Shown one piece after another: positions 63,739 through 64,000 of a DNA stretch of 64,000 nt. Each line of letters begins with the position of its first letter. The first letter of the stretch is position 1. The position numbers and the translations under genes were made by a program. The notes beneath the pieces are model-generated. The model saw only the letters and a list, made by a program, of their open reading frames with translations, made no database searches and was not told the DNA's origin. Source of the DNA: Actinoplanes subtropicus (GTDB lineage Bacteria; Actinomycetota; Actinomycetes; Mycobacteriales; Micromonosporaceae); the NCBI RefSeq assembly GCF_000721705.1, contig NZ_JOJL01000010.1:124001-188000 (forward strand), given 5' to 3'.

Positions 63739-64000
63739 CTATCCCCAGACTTCTTCGGCGGTTTCGACGATCAGGCGGAGTTTGGCGACCTCCTCGTCGT
63801 AGGTGAGGACGTTGCCCTCGACCGTCGAGGAGAAGCCGCACTGGCCGGAGAGGCAGAGTTGTTCGAGGGGTATGTACTTGGTGGCCTCGTCGATACGGCG
63901 CTTCAGGGTGTCCTTCGACTCCAGCGTGCCGCGCTTGGTGGTCACCAGGCCGAGCACGACCATCTTGCCCGGCGGCACGAAGCGGAGCGGGGCGAAGCCG
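63739..64000 (-). CDS. MetE-like cobalamin-independent methionine synthase family protein, C-terminal part
   Basis: The frame is open to the window edge, so the gene is cut at its 5' side. The 86 visible residues (GFAPLRFVPPGKMVVLGLVTTK, LESKDTLKRRIDEATKYIPL, LCLSGQCGFSST) match the C-terminal end of vitamin-B12-independent methionine synthase family proteins. Cys in SGQCGFSST is the last zinc ligand of the barrel, and VVLGLVTTKRGTLES fits the strand preceding it. Whether it is a full MetE or one of the short MetE-like methyltransferases cannot be told. Confidence 0.85.
   Translation of the reverse strand, partial: GFAPLRFVPPGKMVVLGLVTTKRGTLESKDTLKRRIDEATKYIPLEQLCLSGQCGFSSTVEGNVLTYDEEVAKLRLIVETAEEVWG

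Noticed and set aside
63545..63806. Two short plus-strand open frames after the caspase-fusion gene
   Set aside because: They overlap the MetE-like gene on the other strand, have no ribosome sites and no recognisable product.

Overview
The window is high-GC DNA with dense, mostly overlapping operons and frequent GTG/TTG starts. A mycothiol-type maleylpyruvate isomerase fold protein, Tat-exported GH48 and GH5 cellulases and a CelR/CebR-type operator point to an actinomycete. The style fits Micromonosporaceae (Actinoplanes-like), but the family assignment is an inference. No rRNA, tRNA, CRISPR array, insertion sequence or phage gene was recognised.

Layout. 1-2.9 kb: the end of an MBL-fold hydrolase gene, a membrane-anchored unknown and a soluble unknown. 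3.0-9.2 kb: a translationally coupled operon of LacI regulator, binding lipoprotein, ATPase, two permeases and D-mannonate dehydratase (ManD), a sugar-acid uptake and catabolism unit. 9.3-16.4 kb: gamma-glutamyltransferase-like protein, AhpD-like protein, membrane protein, glycosyltransferase, cyclopropane-fatty-acid-synthase-like methyltransferase and a membrane-anchored lipase. 16.5-26.4 kb: a nine-gene minus-strand operon (DUF2291 lipoprotein, ribose-type ABC transporter, split transketolase, FGGY kinase, TIM-barrel isomerase, secreted DUF1593 protein). It faces a SorC-type regulator across a control region with two identical 14-bp sites. The enzyme set fits the D-apiose/apulose transketolase pathway. 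27.7-33.8 kb: mycothiol-dependent-type protein, a heterodimeric ABC exporter with one degenerate ATP site and a secreted GH5 cellulase. 33.8-34.2 kb: an 8 x 16 bp minisatellite inside a perfect 15-bp inverted repeat. 34.2-39.4 kb: DctA transporter, a divergent CitA/DcuS-type two-component pair and a disulfide oxidoreductase. 39.4-42.2 kb: GH48 cellobiohydrolase with a perfect CelR box upstream.

42.3-60.2 kb is an exopolysaccharide locus: two FemAB-like transferases, polysaccharide deacetylase, DegT aminotransferase, GT4 glycosyltransferases, a Wzz/BY-kinase-like copolymerase lacking the P-loop lysine, flippase, O-antigen-ligase-like polymerase, unknown lipoprotein, flavin monooxygenase, sugar transferase, UDP-sugar dehydrogenase and NDP-sugar 4,6-dehydratase/epimerase. 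Three of its promoter regions share a composite element of about 42 bp, each copy facing the gene behind it. This suggests common control.

60.4-63.5 kb is the most unusual unit. A small EACC1-like protein is coupled to an 868-residue fusion of a caspase-like protease (His80/Cys130 intact) and a trehalose-synthase-like GH13 domain whose catalytic residues are replaced. It looks like a protease effector controlled by a dead-enzyme sensor. The window ends inside a MetE-like gene.

In-frame or promoter tandem repeats recur (GGT insert, kinase N-terminus, PLP-enzyme N-terminus, minisatellite), suggesting active repeat-length variation here.
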